DNA of 64,000 nucleotides from Burkholderiales bacterium (GCA_026399875.1 JAPLQF010000042.1:248009-312008); one strand, 5' to 3'; numbered from the stretch's first letter, positions 54,901 through 63,064 are shown. Notes: a model not told the origin generated them from the sequence alone. Numbers and translations are program-made.

Positions 54901-55973
54901 TCCGGGTCTACACGGCCTTCCTGACGGCTGCGCAAGAGCTGTTCAATCGCTTCGGTGAACCTGCCGACCCCTACATGACCATGGTGGGGTACTTCAACTC
55001 GCTGCGTGAGTTGGGCGGGATGAAGCGCCTGGCCGAGGACGACGTTCAGACGCGCGCATACCGCGTGCAGATGAGCATGGTCGATCGGCCGGCACTGGCA
55101 CAGCGCGGCATCAGCAACATTCGAGAACTGACGTCACGGGTGTCCAGCCAGGACATTCCGAAATACCTCGATCAGCTGGAGGTGAAATTCAAGGCTGAAT
55201 TCGACGCTGCGGCCGACAAGTACGTGACACGCTGGCAAGAGGGCGACACTCGCGCCATCGATGTGGTGTTGGCCACCAACATGCTGTCGGTGGGCGTCGA
55301 CGTGAATCGTCTTGGATTGATGGCAGTGAACGGCCAGCCCAAAGGCACGGCGGAGTACATCCAGGCTACCAGTCGTGTCGGTCGTTCCTTTCCCGGTCTG
55401 GTCTGCACCGTGCTCACCTGGGCGAGGCCGCGCGATCTGTCTCACTACGAGACGTTCGAGCACTACCACGCCACGTTTTACAAGCACGTCGAAGCCCAGT
55501 CGGTGACGCCTTTCTCACCGCGCGCTATGGACCGCGGTCTGACCGGCACCATGCTCAGCCTGATGCGCCTCGAGAACGATGCGTTCAGCCCCAACCCTGG
55601 CGCCGGCGAGCTGGACAAGTCGGACAGGGCCGAAATCACGGACGCTATAGCCGTCCTCGTCAAGCGCGCATGGAATGTCAGCGAGTTGGCCAGCACCAAG
55701 ACCCTCGCCGAGCAGGAGCTCAAGGAGCGCGCCGACGAGTGGGCGAAAGAGGTGGGCGTGGGCGGCCGGATCTTGGCATATGAGAAGCGTGGGCCGGAGA
55801 AGGACAAGACCGTCGCCCTGATCAGGTCACCGGGCATACAGGCCTGGGACAACTGGACGGTGCCCATGTCGATGCGGGAGGTTGAACCCGGCGTGCGCCT
55901 GATCATGAACACGAGCCACATCGCCGACGACCACGAATGGAAGCCTCGTCCCCAGACGAAGGATGAGGATTGA
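51984..55973 (+). CDS. drmA: DrmA, helicase of DISARM
   Basis: Protein of 1329 residues from ATG 51984, with GAGG 9 bases upstream; a GTG at 51963 has no ribosome site. Helicase motifs: WFPTGGGKTEAYLGVAAF (Walker A, near 612), IIQDEFHLISGPLGTMVGLY (DEFH in place of DEAH, near 870), IASTATVRKA (motif III), and YIQATSRVGRSFPG (motif VI, near 1128). A zinc-binding insert (CPWCGSEVSP, YCGDKIGRCDF) lies near 735-775. Core, family-defining component that works with DrmB. Stop is 2 bases before drmB. Confidence 0.92.
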   Translation: MTTTPAAWIAIDHRLNGDPGLTPYVLTLTGQRSTYEAVAAEDWVLILSASGEVTRVGRVLRLRSNLEITKLYFDRMSHIEPLVTVGSTSLSPPSSGSVGRVQWTDFVETLTKVLHKPIADVPTIADQTYIRELLQFAVVDDLLGPAGGPRERIVDMGVRDRYLVGKLAPREAAQGGIEGLQGPLASDDAEEPTDPAVPGQHEPGAEFGTVTGRVEPESDATDEIDASSNQSLVPSSLGMTFCVDGDADRIEVDVRWGRYERSDDHEIFRTRKNRESGAEEQTKAKVWQRIPCGGKFVLPLAEGVIAPRAPDKTYAEVRVQGSVRAKNANGDRLVTLFLVNAQDEPETNRDMAWVFQPELMVRAVPEASNHAIFRRRPVLDADGSDPEREALEMIYRNRVEFAVGHGVAIHAVTAEDVTLATEVRTTVMPQYEVQVTETPGLDVSDRPAMKEMVSSGLLDMQNLATLDVGALGDALNMLTTDYAAWIEEQRGRIGADVLGHDAQAHQAVARCKDILLRLQQGIDTLKSDKNALAAFRFANRAMATQRVRSQYALEVRRGKAVTVEQFDVLKNRSWRPFQLAFLLLSIPSLADPLHPDRVQPVDAYADLLWFPTGGGKTEAYLGVAAFTMAIRRMQGNLGGYDGSRGLAVIMRYTLRLLTLQQFQRATALICAMEVLRREAMVAGDKVLGAEPFTIGLWVGNKVTPGTTEDSHRAIEDIRNPGKYNAGAASPAQLTSCPWCGSEVSPGRDVEVDKGRGRTFLYCGDKIGRCDFSKGKSSKLPHAGLPVLVVDEEIYHRPPTMMIATVDKFAMMAWRGQVRTLFGRVGQECDRHGLLWQGADCNGNHQAGKGLTAAKVKNISPIRPPDLIIQDEFHLISGPLGTMVGLYETAVDELCSWKLGDQMIKPKIIASTATVRKAQAQVNNVFMRRVSVFPPHGLDVEDNYFSVQRPIADKPGRRYLGVCSPGSSRPAMLIRVYTAFLTAAQELFNRFGEPADPYMTMVGYFNSLRELGGMKRLAEDDVQTRAYRVQMSMVDRPALAQRGISNIRELTSRVSSQDIPKYLDQLEVKFKAEFDAAADKYVTRWQEGDTRAIDVVLATNMLSVGVDVNRLGLMAVNGQPKGTAEYIQATSRVGRSFPGLVCTVLTWARPRDLSHYETFEHYHATFYKHVEAQSVTPFSPRAMDRGLTGTMLSLMRLENDAFSPNPGAGELDKSDRAEITDAIAVLVKRAWNVSELASTKTLAEQELKERADEWAKEVGVGGRILAYEKRGPEKDKTVALIRSPGIQAWDNWTVPMSMREVEPGVRLIMNTSHIADDHEWKPRPQTKDED

Positions 55974-55975
55974 AC

Positions 55976-57835
55976 ATGATCATCAACGAGAAGACGCCAG
56001 TCGGCGAAGTGCGCCCGAGCCAACTGCTCTGGACCTACGGGCCGGGTGCATTGATCGATCTGCCCAGCCTGTCGGTGGTGACGCTTGGCACCGACCGCTG
56101 GGAGAAGGATCGCTGCCAGCCCATCCAGGAGGCACGACTGCTGGCAGCCGTCAGGAAGGTGCTGGGACAACAGGTCGAGAGCCTGCGGATGCCGCCGTTC
56201 CAGAAGAGTGAGCTCGTCGACCCTTGGTCTGCCGAAGCCAACATCGGCGTTCCTGTCAGGCCATTTCCTCGCTGGATGCGCTGCGTGAAATGTGGACTGC
56301 TCTCGCCTTACGACGCTGGACTCTTTGAAATCAAGGAGCACCGGTTCAGGCCAGAGAGAACGCGTTTCGTCCACAAGGGTTGCCGAGGCTCGAAGGGGGA
56401 GCAACCTGCCAAGGACGCAGATGCAGTTCCAGCGCGCTTCTTGCTGGCATGTCGCGACGGGCACCTCGACGATTTCCCATGGCACTACTTCGTCCACGGT
56501 GGAAACAGCCCATGCAAAGGAACGCTTCGATTTTTCGAGAGCGGTGCGTCGATGCAGACCGAGAACCTGTGGGTCAAGTGCGACGCATGCTCCGCATCCC
56601 GAAGCTTGGCGCAGGCGTTCGGCAAGGCGGGCAAGGAGAACCTTCCGTCTTGTCGAGGGCGGCATCCTCACCTGGACCACTTCGACACGGAGTGCGATGA
56701 AGAAGCGCGTGCCGTCCTATTGGGCGCGACCAACAGCTGGTTCCCGATCACCCTGTCGGCACTGGCCATTCCGCAGACCAGTGATCCGCTGAATCAGCTG
56801 GTCGAAGACGGTTGGTCATTCTTCGAAGACCTCGAATCCGAGGCTGAGGTTGCGTTGACGGTCAAGACGCTCAAGAAGACTGGCGCGTTGCCAGGAATCG
56901 ACAAATACCCTGCGTCCGCGATCTGGCCAGCGATCGAGGCGCACCGCAATGGTGGTGGGCAAGAAACCGTGGGCGAATCAGACATCAAGGGCCCGGAGTG
57001 GGATGTCCTGACGCAGGCGAATCCGCCCACCGACTACCCACACTTCATGAGCAAGAAGGTGGGCACACCGACCGGCTTTGGGACCTACATCAGCAGGGTG
57101 CTCCTGCTCGAGCGACTCCGTGAAGTCAATGCACTGATGGGATTCACCCGGGTCGAGGCTCCCGAGGAGTCCGGGGATCCCAACGAGCGGCCGCAGATGG
57201 CCAGCCTCTCGCGCCGAAAGCCAGAATGGGTCCCAGCCAACCAGGTCCATGGCGAGGGCATCTTCGTCCAGTTCGACGAACCGGCACTCGTTGCTTGGGA
57301 GGCCCTTCCTGCCGTCCAAGCGGTGGACCGGATGCTGCGAGGCGGACACAGGGGCTGGCGCAATTCCCGCCACCTGGATCCGGACGAAGGCTACCCGGGC
57401 ATCCGGTACGCCATGTTGCACACGCTCTCACACCTGCTGATTCGAGAACTGGCGCTGGAGTGCGGCTACAACGCGGCAAGCATTCGAGAGCGGATCTATG
57501 CCGACACGGCTGGCGACCAACCCCAGGCGGGCATCCTGATCTACACGGCCGCCGCTGACTCCGACGGGACGCTGGGTGGCCTGGTCGATCTCGGCAAGCC
57601 TGAGAACCTGGGGCGCTTGCTCGAGCAGGCCCTGAATCGCTCGAAGATCTGTTCTTCCGACCCACTCTGCTCCGAGCACGACGCAGAAAAGGATCGGTCC
57701 CTTCACGGTGCGGCTTGCCACGCGTGCAGCTTGGTCGCCGAAACCTCGTGTGAACGAGGAAACCGCTACTTGGATCGGTCTCTACTGATTCCAACCTTGG
57801 AACGCATCGATGCTGCGTTCTTCAAGGGCCTGTGA
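55976..57835 (+). CDS. drmB: DrmB, DUF1998 protein of DISARM
   Basis: Protein of 619 residues from ATG 55976, with GAGG 7 bases upstream. Opening EVRPSQLLWTYGPGALIDLP is conserved in DrmB. CVKCGLLSPYD and CDACSASRSLAQ are zinc-type Cys pairs. The C-terminal DUF1998 domain includes HTLSHLLIRELALECGYNAA, ILIYTAAADSDGTLGGLVDL, CSSDPLCSEHD and CHACSLVAETSCERGNRYLD. DrmA and DrmB form the core complex that binds DNA and is regulated by DNA ends. Confidence 0.93.
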   Translation: MIINEKTPVGEVRPSQLLWTYGPGALIDLPSLSVVTLGTDRWEKDRCQPIQEARLLAAVRKVLGQQVESLRMPPFQKSELVDPWSAEANIGVPVRPFPRWMRCVKCGLLSPYDAGLFEIKEHRFRPERTRFVHKGCRGSKGEQPAKDADAVPARFLLACRDGHLDDFPWHYFVHGGNSPCKGTLRFFESGASMQTENLWVKCDACSASRSLAQAFGKAGKENLPSCRGRHPHLDHFDTECDEEARAVLLGATNSWFPITLSALAIPQTSDPLNQLVEDGWSFFEDLESEAEVALTVKTLKKTGALPGIDKYPASAIWPAIEAHRNGGGQETVGESDIKGPEWDVLTQANPPTDYPHFMSKKVGTPTGFGTYISRVLLLERLREVNALMGFTRVEAPEESGDPNERPQMASLSRRKPEWVPANQVHGEGIFVQFDEPALVAWEALPAVQAVDRMLRGGHRGWRNSRHLDPDEGYPGIRYAMLHTLSHLLIRELALECGYNAASIRERIYADTAGDQPQAGILIYTAAADSDGTLGGLVDLGKPENLGRLLEQALNRSKICSSDPLCSEHDAEKDRSLHGAACHACSLVAETSCERGNRYLDRSLLIPTLERIDAAFFKGL

Positions 57836-57836
57836 A

Positions 57837-58598
57837 ATGGAGCGGCTGTTGAACGCAGTAGCGACTCTGGCCCGTCAGGTTTCGCCTGAAAAGGCGCAGG
57901 CCATTGCATCCAGGATTCGCCAAACCACACCGGACGTGGCAGTCACTGCACTGGCGGGCGTGCTTGGAACGCCAGCTGCTTCTTCTGTCGTCGGCGAGTT
58001 GATCGATGCCTGGCAAGCCACGAACGTCAGCGCCGCCGAGCTGGCGTCGATGCTGGTCGCCTCGAGTCATGTCGTGAGGCAAGCGGCTGCGGAGCAATCA
58101 ATTGAACTGGTGTGGACGGGGCCGACGACGCCTTTCGTCGCGGCTCGGAGAACTGAGCAGGCTCTACTGCAGGTGATCAACGCAGCAAAGCAAACACTTT
58201 TCATCACGAGCTTCGTGGCCTATGACGTCTCAGGCATCGTGAAATCACTGAATCTCGCGATCGACCGGGGAGTGGACGTTTCGATGCTGCTCGAGTCGTC
58301 CCACGAGCATGGTGGCAACGTCAGCATCGACGGCATTGGAAAGATGAGGTCGCTGGTCCCGCAGGCTCGGCTCTATGCCTGGCGCGAGAAGGCGGACCCA
58401 TTTGTCGATGGAAGCGTCCATGCCAAAGTTGCCGTGGCCGACGGGACGGTTTGTTTCATCACCAGCGCAAACCTCACGGGGTATGCGATGGAGAGGAACA
58501 TGGAAGCAGGTGTGCTGATCAATGGTGGGGGCATTCCAGAGAGGCTGGGCGCGCATCTTCGAGCACTCATCGATGCGCGGGTAGTGCAGCCCCTCTGA
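57837..58598 (+). CDS. drmC: DrmC, phospholipase D-family protein of DISARM
   Basis: Protein of 253 residues. A single PLD HKD motif: HAKVAVADGTVCFITSANLT (H-x-K-x4-D, near 195), then GYAMERNMEAGVLI. A single HKD implies a dimer for catalysis. The N-terminal helical domain (1-90) is typical. The family contains nucleases, but DrmC is reported not to be strictly required in tested DISARM. It is the last gene of the operon, one base after the drmB stop. Confidence 0.92.
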   Translation: MERLLNAVATLARQVSPEKAQAIASRIRQTTPDVAVTALAGVLGTPAASSVVGELIDAWQATNVSAAELASMLVASSHVVRQAAAEQSIELVWTGPTTPFVAARRTEQALLQVINAAKQTLFITSFVAYDVSGIVKSLNLAIDRGVDVSMLLESSHEHGGNVSIDGIGKMRSLVPQARLYAWREKADPFVDGSVHAKVAVADGTVCFITSANLTGYAMERNMEAGVLINGGGIPERLGAHLRALIDARVVQPL

Positions 58599-58704
58599 AA
58601 AGCCTCTTGCACCACAACCACAACGACTTACGGTCGGTCGACCGCATTACAACTCAGAGCGCCTGTTGCTTATCCACGGCAGCGCGATCGGCGCCTCTCA
58701 CGCA

Positions 58705-59440
58705 AGACTCGCGCGGCGGTGGGTAAGCCGCCAGAGTCTGCCCTCACCCGAGTCGTCAGCACTGCTGACGACCAACGCACCCGAGGTCAGCCTGACCGCC
58801 ACCACTGCGGTTGCAGCCCGCACACTCCTGGCGCAGCATCCTGCCCATCAACCGCTGGCTGAGTCAGCCCGCTTGATGCCCGTCACAGCATCGCCCAGCC
58901 CGCTTCAGCGGGCGCCCAAGCCGGCCTGATCTCCTGCAACCCGGCGGCCGCAAGGCCTGGAGATACGCGTCCAAGGTCGGCCCCGCCGACATCCCCTGCC
59001 CCAGTCTGGCCGAACAGCCCTGCGTGCGTTGCCTGCCCCAACAGGGCGACGACTTGGGCGCCACGGCCGACATCGAGCCCTGCTGCAACCTTGGCGGCGC
59101 CCTGCCACAACGGGCTGCGCCAACTTACAGCGTCGTCACTACGCGGCGCCAGCCGGTAGTGACGACGCGCACGCAGCCCCAGCACGCCCGGGCGATGTCC
59201 GGGCTGTCGCAAGTGACGGACCCGCGTGACGGGCTCCGCCGCGCCCTCCCCGGGCCCGCGAAAGCGGTCCCCGGGGCGACATTGACGGTCGCCGACGACC
59301 GTCAGCCGCCTGCGCCAGCAGGCACCGTCGACCTGCGCACCGCCCTGCGGTGCATCCCCTGAGCCCAGGGCATGGGCTCGACCCGACGAACCGACTTGCA
59401 GCAGCAAGCGCCGTCGGGGCCAACGCCGCGTGCCGCGGCG
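58705..59440. ncRNA. Hairpin-dense region, possible structured RNA or recombination/origin site
   Basis: Between drmC and the integrase gene there is no credible reading frame but at least 15 nearly consecutive perfect or near-perfect inverted repeats. Examples: GTCGTCAGC-ACT-GCTGACGAC (58752-58772), GGTCAG-C-CTGACC (58785), GCCCGC-TTCA-GCGGGC (58898), ATCTCC...GGAGAT enclosing GGCC-GCAA-GGCC (58929-58964), GTCGGC-CCC-GCCGAC (58976), a 13-bp stem 59130-59142/59156-59168, CCGC-GAAA-GCGG (59256), GACGGTCG-CCGA-CGACCGTC (59284), GCACCGC-CCT-GCGGTGC (59337), GAGCCCA...TGGGCTC (59361), CGCCGCG-TGC-CGCGGCG (59424). Two loops are GNRA-like. Strand is not determined. It may be a structured RNA, an origin of transfer or folded single-strand recombination sites; typed ncRNA only as best fit. 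Confidence 0.4.
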
Positions 59441-59628
59441 GCCAGCAGCAAGACCTCGGCACAAGACGGGAGTGGTGTCCCGTGTCCCTCGTAGTTCCCG
59501 TTGCGCTCAGGCGCTCGGGACGGACAGAAACACTTACCAGACCGACTTCACACCAGCGACAACGATCCCGACCGTGCCCCCAAGGGCAACCGACCGAACC
59601 GACGACGGAGAGCACCAGCAGCAACCGG

Positions 59629-60495
59629 ATGCGCGACCTGAACTACCAGCTCAAGCAGCTCTGCCGCCGCAACCGGGACGGCAGCTTCGCCACCCAGCGC
59701 GACCGCGAGCGTGTGCTCGACCTCGTGGCCAACCAGCTTCAGGAGGCGGGCTTTCGGCATCTGGGCGCCACCAGCCTGAAGCCCAAGCACGTGGACGGCC
59801 TGGTGGCGCGCTGGCAGGCCGAGGGCCTGGCCGTCGGCACCATCAAGAACCGCATGGCCGAGTTGCGCTGGTGGGCCGAGAAGATCGGTAAGAGCAACGT
59901 CATCGCCCGCGACAACCACCACTACGGCATCGGCAACCGGCAGCACGTCACCAACGTCAGCAAGGCGCGGGAACTCCTGGGCAGCGACCTCGCCCGGGTG
60001 ACCGACCCTTACACCGCGATGTCGCTGCGGCTGCAGGCCACCTTCGGGCTGCGACGGGAAGAGTCCATCAAGATCCGGCTGGAATGGGCGGACCGAGGAA
60101 ACATCCTCGCCCTGAAGGACACCTGGACCAAGGGCGGCCGAGCACGTGAAGTGCCTGTCCGCAATGCGGAGCAACGACAACTGCTCGACGAGGCAAAAGC
60201 CATCGCCGGCAGGGGCAGCCTCATCCCGGCGGACAAGACCTATGCGGAGCAGTTGGGCCGCTTCGAGCACCAGTGCGCCGCCGCCGGCATCCACCGGGTG
60301 CACGGCTTCCGGCACCAGTATGCGCAGGTGCGGTATCGGGAGTTGACGGGCTGGGCAGCGCCTGCAGCCGGCGGGCCGCGGTCACGGGAGCTGACGGCTG
60401 AGCAGAAGGGGATCGATCGGGAGGCCCGGCTCACCATCAGCGCGGAGCTGGGGCATGAGAGGGAGCAGGTGACGGCGGTTTATTTGGGGAGGTGA
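59629..60495 (+). CDS. Integrase-domain tyrosine recombinase
   Basis: Protein of 288 residues. An N-terminal SAM-like DNA-binding domain (about 1-100, MRDLNYQLKQLCRRNRDGSF, KPKHVDGLVARWQAEGLAVG) is followed by the catalytic domain: first Arg in FGLRREESIKIRLEW near 140, H-x-x-R in VHGFRH near 226, and the final His and Tyr in ELGHEREQVTAVYLGR at the very C-terminus. All catalytic residues appear present. It resembles the Integrase_1-type proteins common in ICEs and may not be the main element integrase. The start at 59629 lacks a strong ribosome site; an extension upstream would run into the hairpin region. Confidence 0.82.
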   Translation: MRDLNYQLKQLCRRNRDGSFATQRDRERVLDLVANQLQEAGFRHLGATSLKPKHVDGLVARWQAEGLAVGTIKNRMAELRWWAEKIGKSNVIARDNHHYGIGNRQHVTNVSKARELLGSDLARVTDPYTAMSLRLQATFGLRREESIKIRLEWADRGNILALKDTWTKGGRAREVPVRNAEQRQLLDEAKAIAGRGSLIPADKTYAEQLGRFEHQCAAAGIHRVHGFRHQYAQVRYRELTGWAAPAAGGPRSRELTAEQKGIDREARLTISAELGHEREQVTAVYLGR

Positions 60496-60593
60496 GGGTC
60501 AGTCAGGCCGTGGCCTTGATCGCATCTATGGCCTTCGGACGGAGCCGACTTTGTGGGCGGTGACGCTCGGCCGTGAAATACCGGCCCGGTGGG

Positions 60594-61301
60594 TCAGCCC
60601 CAGATGGAGACTAGTTCGGCAATCTTCTTGGCTACCACCACCATCGTGTCTTCCGACGTGTCAAGGCCGCTTCGCGACGCAAGCATGGGGCTTACATCGC
60701 GGAGCGCCGCATACGTGGTGCCGTGCACTATCGGCACGAGACGGTTGCCCTGGAGAAGGGCAGAAAGCTCTTTGTCGGCGACGCCTTCTTTCGGAAGGCG
60801 AACAAGCAACGCAGGTGTCACGAGGACGAGCCCAATCTTCGACGCAGCAAGACCCTTGTCTATGGCTCGCATCATCGGCATGCCAAGGCCAAGGTCCTTT
60901 TCGCTGAACCAAACCTTGACGCCAGCCGCCTCGAGCAAGTCATGCAGTTCCTTGGCTGCCCCCTGCCGGTCATCCCAAGCGTGACAGAGGAAGCAGTCCC
61001 GAAGGTCTGGCCGTGACGCCGTTTCCCTTTCAATGGCGTCCCGCACCGGTGTGAGGGACGCCACCTGAACAGGTGTGTACGAAACGGACGAACCTGCACG
61101 CGACCAGCGGGGCCTTGAACTGCCGCCGACGCTGGACCTGACGCCGCCACCGTAGCTGCTCCCACCACCCGAGGAGTACGGCGAGCTGTATCCACTGCTG
61201 TACCCGCTGCCGTAACCCCCATAGCGGTATCTGCATGCCGGACACGCTGCTTGCGCGGCTGCGGAGCTGTGACCCCGAACGGGTGCCGTACATCTCGCCA
61301 T
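60594..61301 (-). CDS. TIR-domain protein with Gly/Ser/Tyr-rich N-terminus
   Basis: Protein of 235 residues from ATG 61301, with GGAAGGG upstream. Residues 20-65 are low-complexity Gly/Ser/Tyr (RYRYGGYGSGYSSGYSSPYS) after a CPAC pair. Residues about 100-235 are a TIR_2 domain: RDCFLCHAWDDRQGAAKELH, then AGVKVWFSEKDLGLGMPM, then KIGLVLVTPALL. A Glu in DKELSALL sits where TIR NADases carry the catalytic Glu. Bacterial TIR proteins act in anti-phage defence through NAD cleavage or signalling; no partner gene (Thoeris ThsA, SIR2, Argonaute) is next to it. Probably extra defence cargo. Confidence 0.82.
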   Translation of the reverse strand: MARCTAPVRGHSSAAAQAACPACRYRYGGYGSGYSSGYSSPYSSGGGSSYGGGVRSSVGGSSRPRWSRAGSSVSYTPVQVASLTPVRDAIERETASRPDLRDCFLCHAWDDRQGAAKELHDLLEAAGVKVWFSEKDLGLGMPMMRAIDKGLAASKIGLVLVTPALLVRLPKEGVADKELSALLQGNRLVPIVHGTTYAALRDVSPMLASRSGLDTSEDTMVVVAKKIAELVSIWG

Positions 61302-61442
61302 TGATCTGCCCTTCCGTTTGTTTTGACGGCGTTGATAGTAAACACGTCAACCGAGACAAAGACTGGTGCAAGCAGCGCCCGCTGTCCGCGAATGACGTCC
61401 GGCGACCAAGCAGTGAGGCTTGGTCGGAGTCCAGCTTGCGAC

Positions 61443-62297
61443 TCAGATCAGGTGAGGCCGCCGACCCTCAGCCTTGGCTACTCGCGATCCTCCGATCCTG
61501 GCCGACGCCTCACATCCGAGAATCCAGCCCTCGACAGCGGAGAGCAGCTTATCCGGCGGAGAAAGCGGCGGCTGCAGAGCTGCGGCAAATTCCTCTGATT
61601 CGTCAGCCCGCTTCAACCACGACGCAGTCACAAAGGCATCCTTCTGCCCAGGGGTCAGCGCGGCCATCGGCTCCTGGTCTCGCCACATCGCTGGCCGCAC
61701 CTCGACCAATGCCGACTTGCCGGCCGGGATGCTCCAGCCGTCAAACGGCCAGACATGAAGCCGATCGCCCAACTGGCGCTTCAGGTACAGGATCCACGGC
61801 AATCCGGCGTGCGTCGCAGCCGCGACCTTCCCCTGCCCCTCGAACTGGAACACCGACCGCCCCACCCTGCAGCGGTCGTCAGTCAGCCTCATCCAGCGCG
61901 GGTTGCCCATGCGCTCGGCGCCTTGGCCTCGGGGCCCGTTGAGGATGAAGTCCACGTATGTGTGCGGCGCATCGGTCGGCCAATGGCGATGGAAGTCTTC
62001 CAGAAAGGCCATCCAGTCCGGCGCAAGCTGGTGGACCTCGAAGTACCGAAGTGGAAACGACAGCGCGTGGTCGATGCCCACGATGGTTGGCGTGTCGCCG
62101 GCCAGTTCCCCGGCCAGCCAGTGCGCCAAGCCCCGGCGGCACCAGTACCTGCGCGGGCTGGGCGGAGGCAGGACCTCCTGCGGCGGCGTCTCGGGTGTGG
62201 CGCTGTAGACGCGCAGGCTTTTGAGCCCTGAGTCTGGGGTCTCCGCCCCGGCGTAGTGGATGCCGAGGTAGCGGCGGAAGACCGGTGGCGTCATCAC
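61443..62297 (-). CDS. Hypothetical protein, possibly DUF429-like RNase H fold
   Basis: Protein of 284 residues (GTG at 62297 or ATG at 62294). RRYLGIHYAGAETPDSGLKS and IVGIDHALSFPLRYFEVHQL resemble the paired Asp-containing strands of DUF429-type predicted nucleases, and ALVEVRPAMWRDQEP the later acidic strand, but the first Asp is replaced and the assignment is weak. It follows higA by about 12 bases on the same strand, so it may be transcribed with the higBA pair. Confidence 0.5.
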   Translation of the reverse strand: MMTPPVFRRYLGIHYAGAETPDSGLKSLRVYSATPETPPQEVLPPPSPRRYWCRRGLAHWLAGELAGDTPTIVGIDHALSFPLRYFEVHQLAPDWMAFLEDFHRHWPTDAPHTYVDFILNGPRGQGAERMGNPRWMRLTDDRCRVGRSVFQFEGQGKVAAATHAGLPWILYLKRQLGDRLHVWPFDGWSIPAGKSALVEVRPAMWRDQEPMAALTPGQKDAFVTASWLKRADESEEFAAALQPPLSPPDKLLSAVEGWILGCEASARIGGSRVAKAEGRRPHLI

Positions 62298-62309
62298 CGT
62301 CGAGGCGAA

Positions 62310-62669
62310 CTACCGGACGCCGGCCAGCAGGCTCTCGTAAGGAATCCGCAGCCCATCGTGCAGCCGCTTGACCATGCGCAGGCTCAAGGCGCGCTTGCGA
62401 TTCAGCACCTCCGACACCCGGCCGCTCTGGCCGATGTAGGGCTCGAGATCGCGCGGGGTCAGGCCCTCCTGCTCCATGCGGAACTTGATCGCTTCCACCG
62501 GGTCGGCTGGCCCGAAGTCGTAGTGCTTGTTCTCGTAGGCCTCGATCAGCGTGACGAGCACGTCCCGCTCATCCGCCTGCGAGGTGCCCTCCTCGGCCTG
62601 GAAGATCTTTTCCAGCCGCTTGAAGGCGCGCTGGAGGTCGTCATCGTTGCGGATCGGCTTAATACTCAT
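62310..62669 (-). CDS. higA: HigA-type antitoxin
   Basis: Protein of 119 residues. The N-terminal acidic helix region (LQRAFKRLEKIFQAEEGTSQ) precedes a helix-turn-helix (EQEGLTPRDLEPYIGQSGRV, then SEVLNRKRALSLRMVKRL). This is the COG5499-type HigA. Overlaps the toxin gene by 11 bases. Expected to neutralise HigB and repress the operon through the palindrome at 62980. Confidence 0.9.
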   Translation of the reverse strand: MSIKPIRNDDDLQRAFKRLEKIFQAEEGTSQADERDVLVTLIEAYENKHYDFGPADPVEAIKFRMEQEGLTPRDLEPYIGQSGRVSEVLNRKRALSLRMVKRLHDGLRIPYESLLAGVR

Positions 62670-62967
62670 TGACGGTCTCCACGTCGATTCGGTCGTACTG
62701 CGCGTGGGTTCCCACGAATTTCACCCAGACGATGCCGGCCTGGTACTGGATCTCGACCACCAGCCGGTACTTGTTGCCGCCCACGTTGAACACCACCCGG
62801 TTGTTGCCGCAGATGCTGGCGCTGGCGTACTGGTCCTTGATGTCCTGAGGCATGCGCCATGTCGCCTTGACGGCCTCGACGTACCAGCTGTGCAGCGGCC
62901 CCCGCGCGTCAGCACAACCCGGACGCTCCCAGAACTTCTGCAGGCTGCTCTTCGCAATGACCCTCAT
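62659..62967 (-). CDS. higB: HigB-type mRNA interferase toxin
   Basis: Protein of 102 residues from ATG 62967 (MRVIAKSSLQKFWERPG). Family segments: LHSWYVEAVKATWRMPQDIK, VFNVGGNKYRLVVEIQYQAG, and VWVKFVGTHAQYDRIDVETV, the hallmark C-terminus of the HigB_toxin family (HAQYDKID-type). A longer frame to 63177 has no support. Cleaves translated mRNA when free. Confidence 0.92.
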   Translation of the reverse strand: MRVIAKSSLQKFWERPGCADARGPLHSWYVEAVKATWRMPQDIKDQYASASICGNNRVVFNVGGNKYRLVVEIQYQAGIVWVKFVGTHAQYDRIDVETVNEY

Positions 62968-62979
62968 CGAGCGTAGTAT

Positions 62980-62994
62980 CTCCCAATTTGGGAG
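62980..62994 (-). promoter_or_regulatory. Palindromic operator in the second higBA promoter
   Basis: CTCCCAA-T-TTGGGAG is a perfect 7-bp inverted repeat. On the minus strand it lies in the spacer between a weak -35 (TTGCGC) and a -10-like GATACT just before higB, so HigA binding would block the promoter. Confidence 0.55.
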
Positions 62995-63064
62995 TCGCGC
63001 GCAACCTGCGGGCGCCACAGCCTTGCAGAGCGATCGGTTCGGCGGACACGGGTTTGGCCACCGA

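Noticed and set aside
58883-59464. Minus-strand frame of 193 codons in the hairpin region
   Set aside because: Composition is dominated by Arg, Gly and Ala with no motif, no ribosome site and no structure-like pattern; the inverted repeats explain the sequence better.
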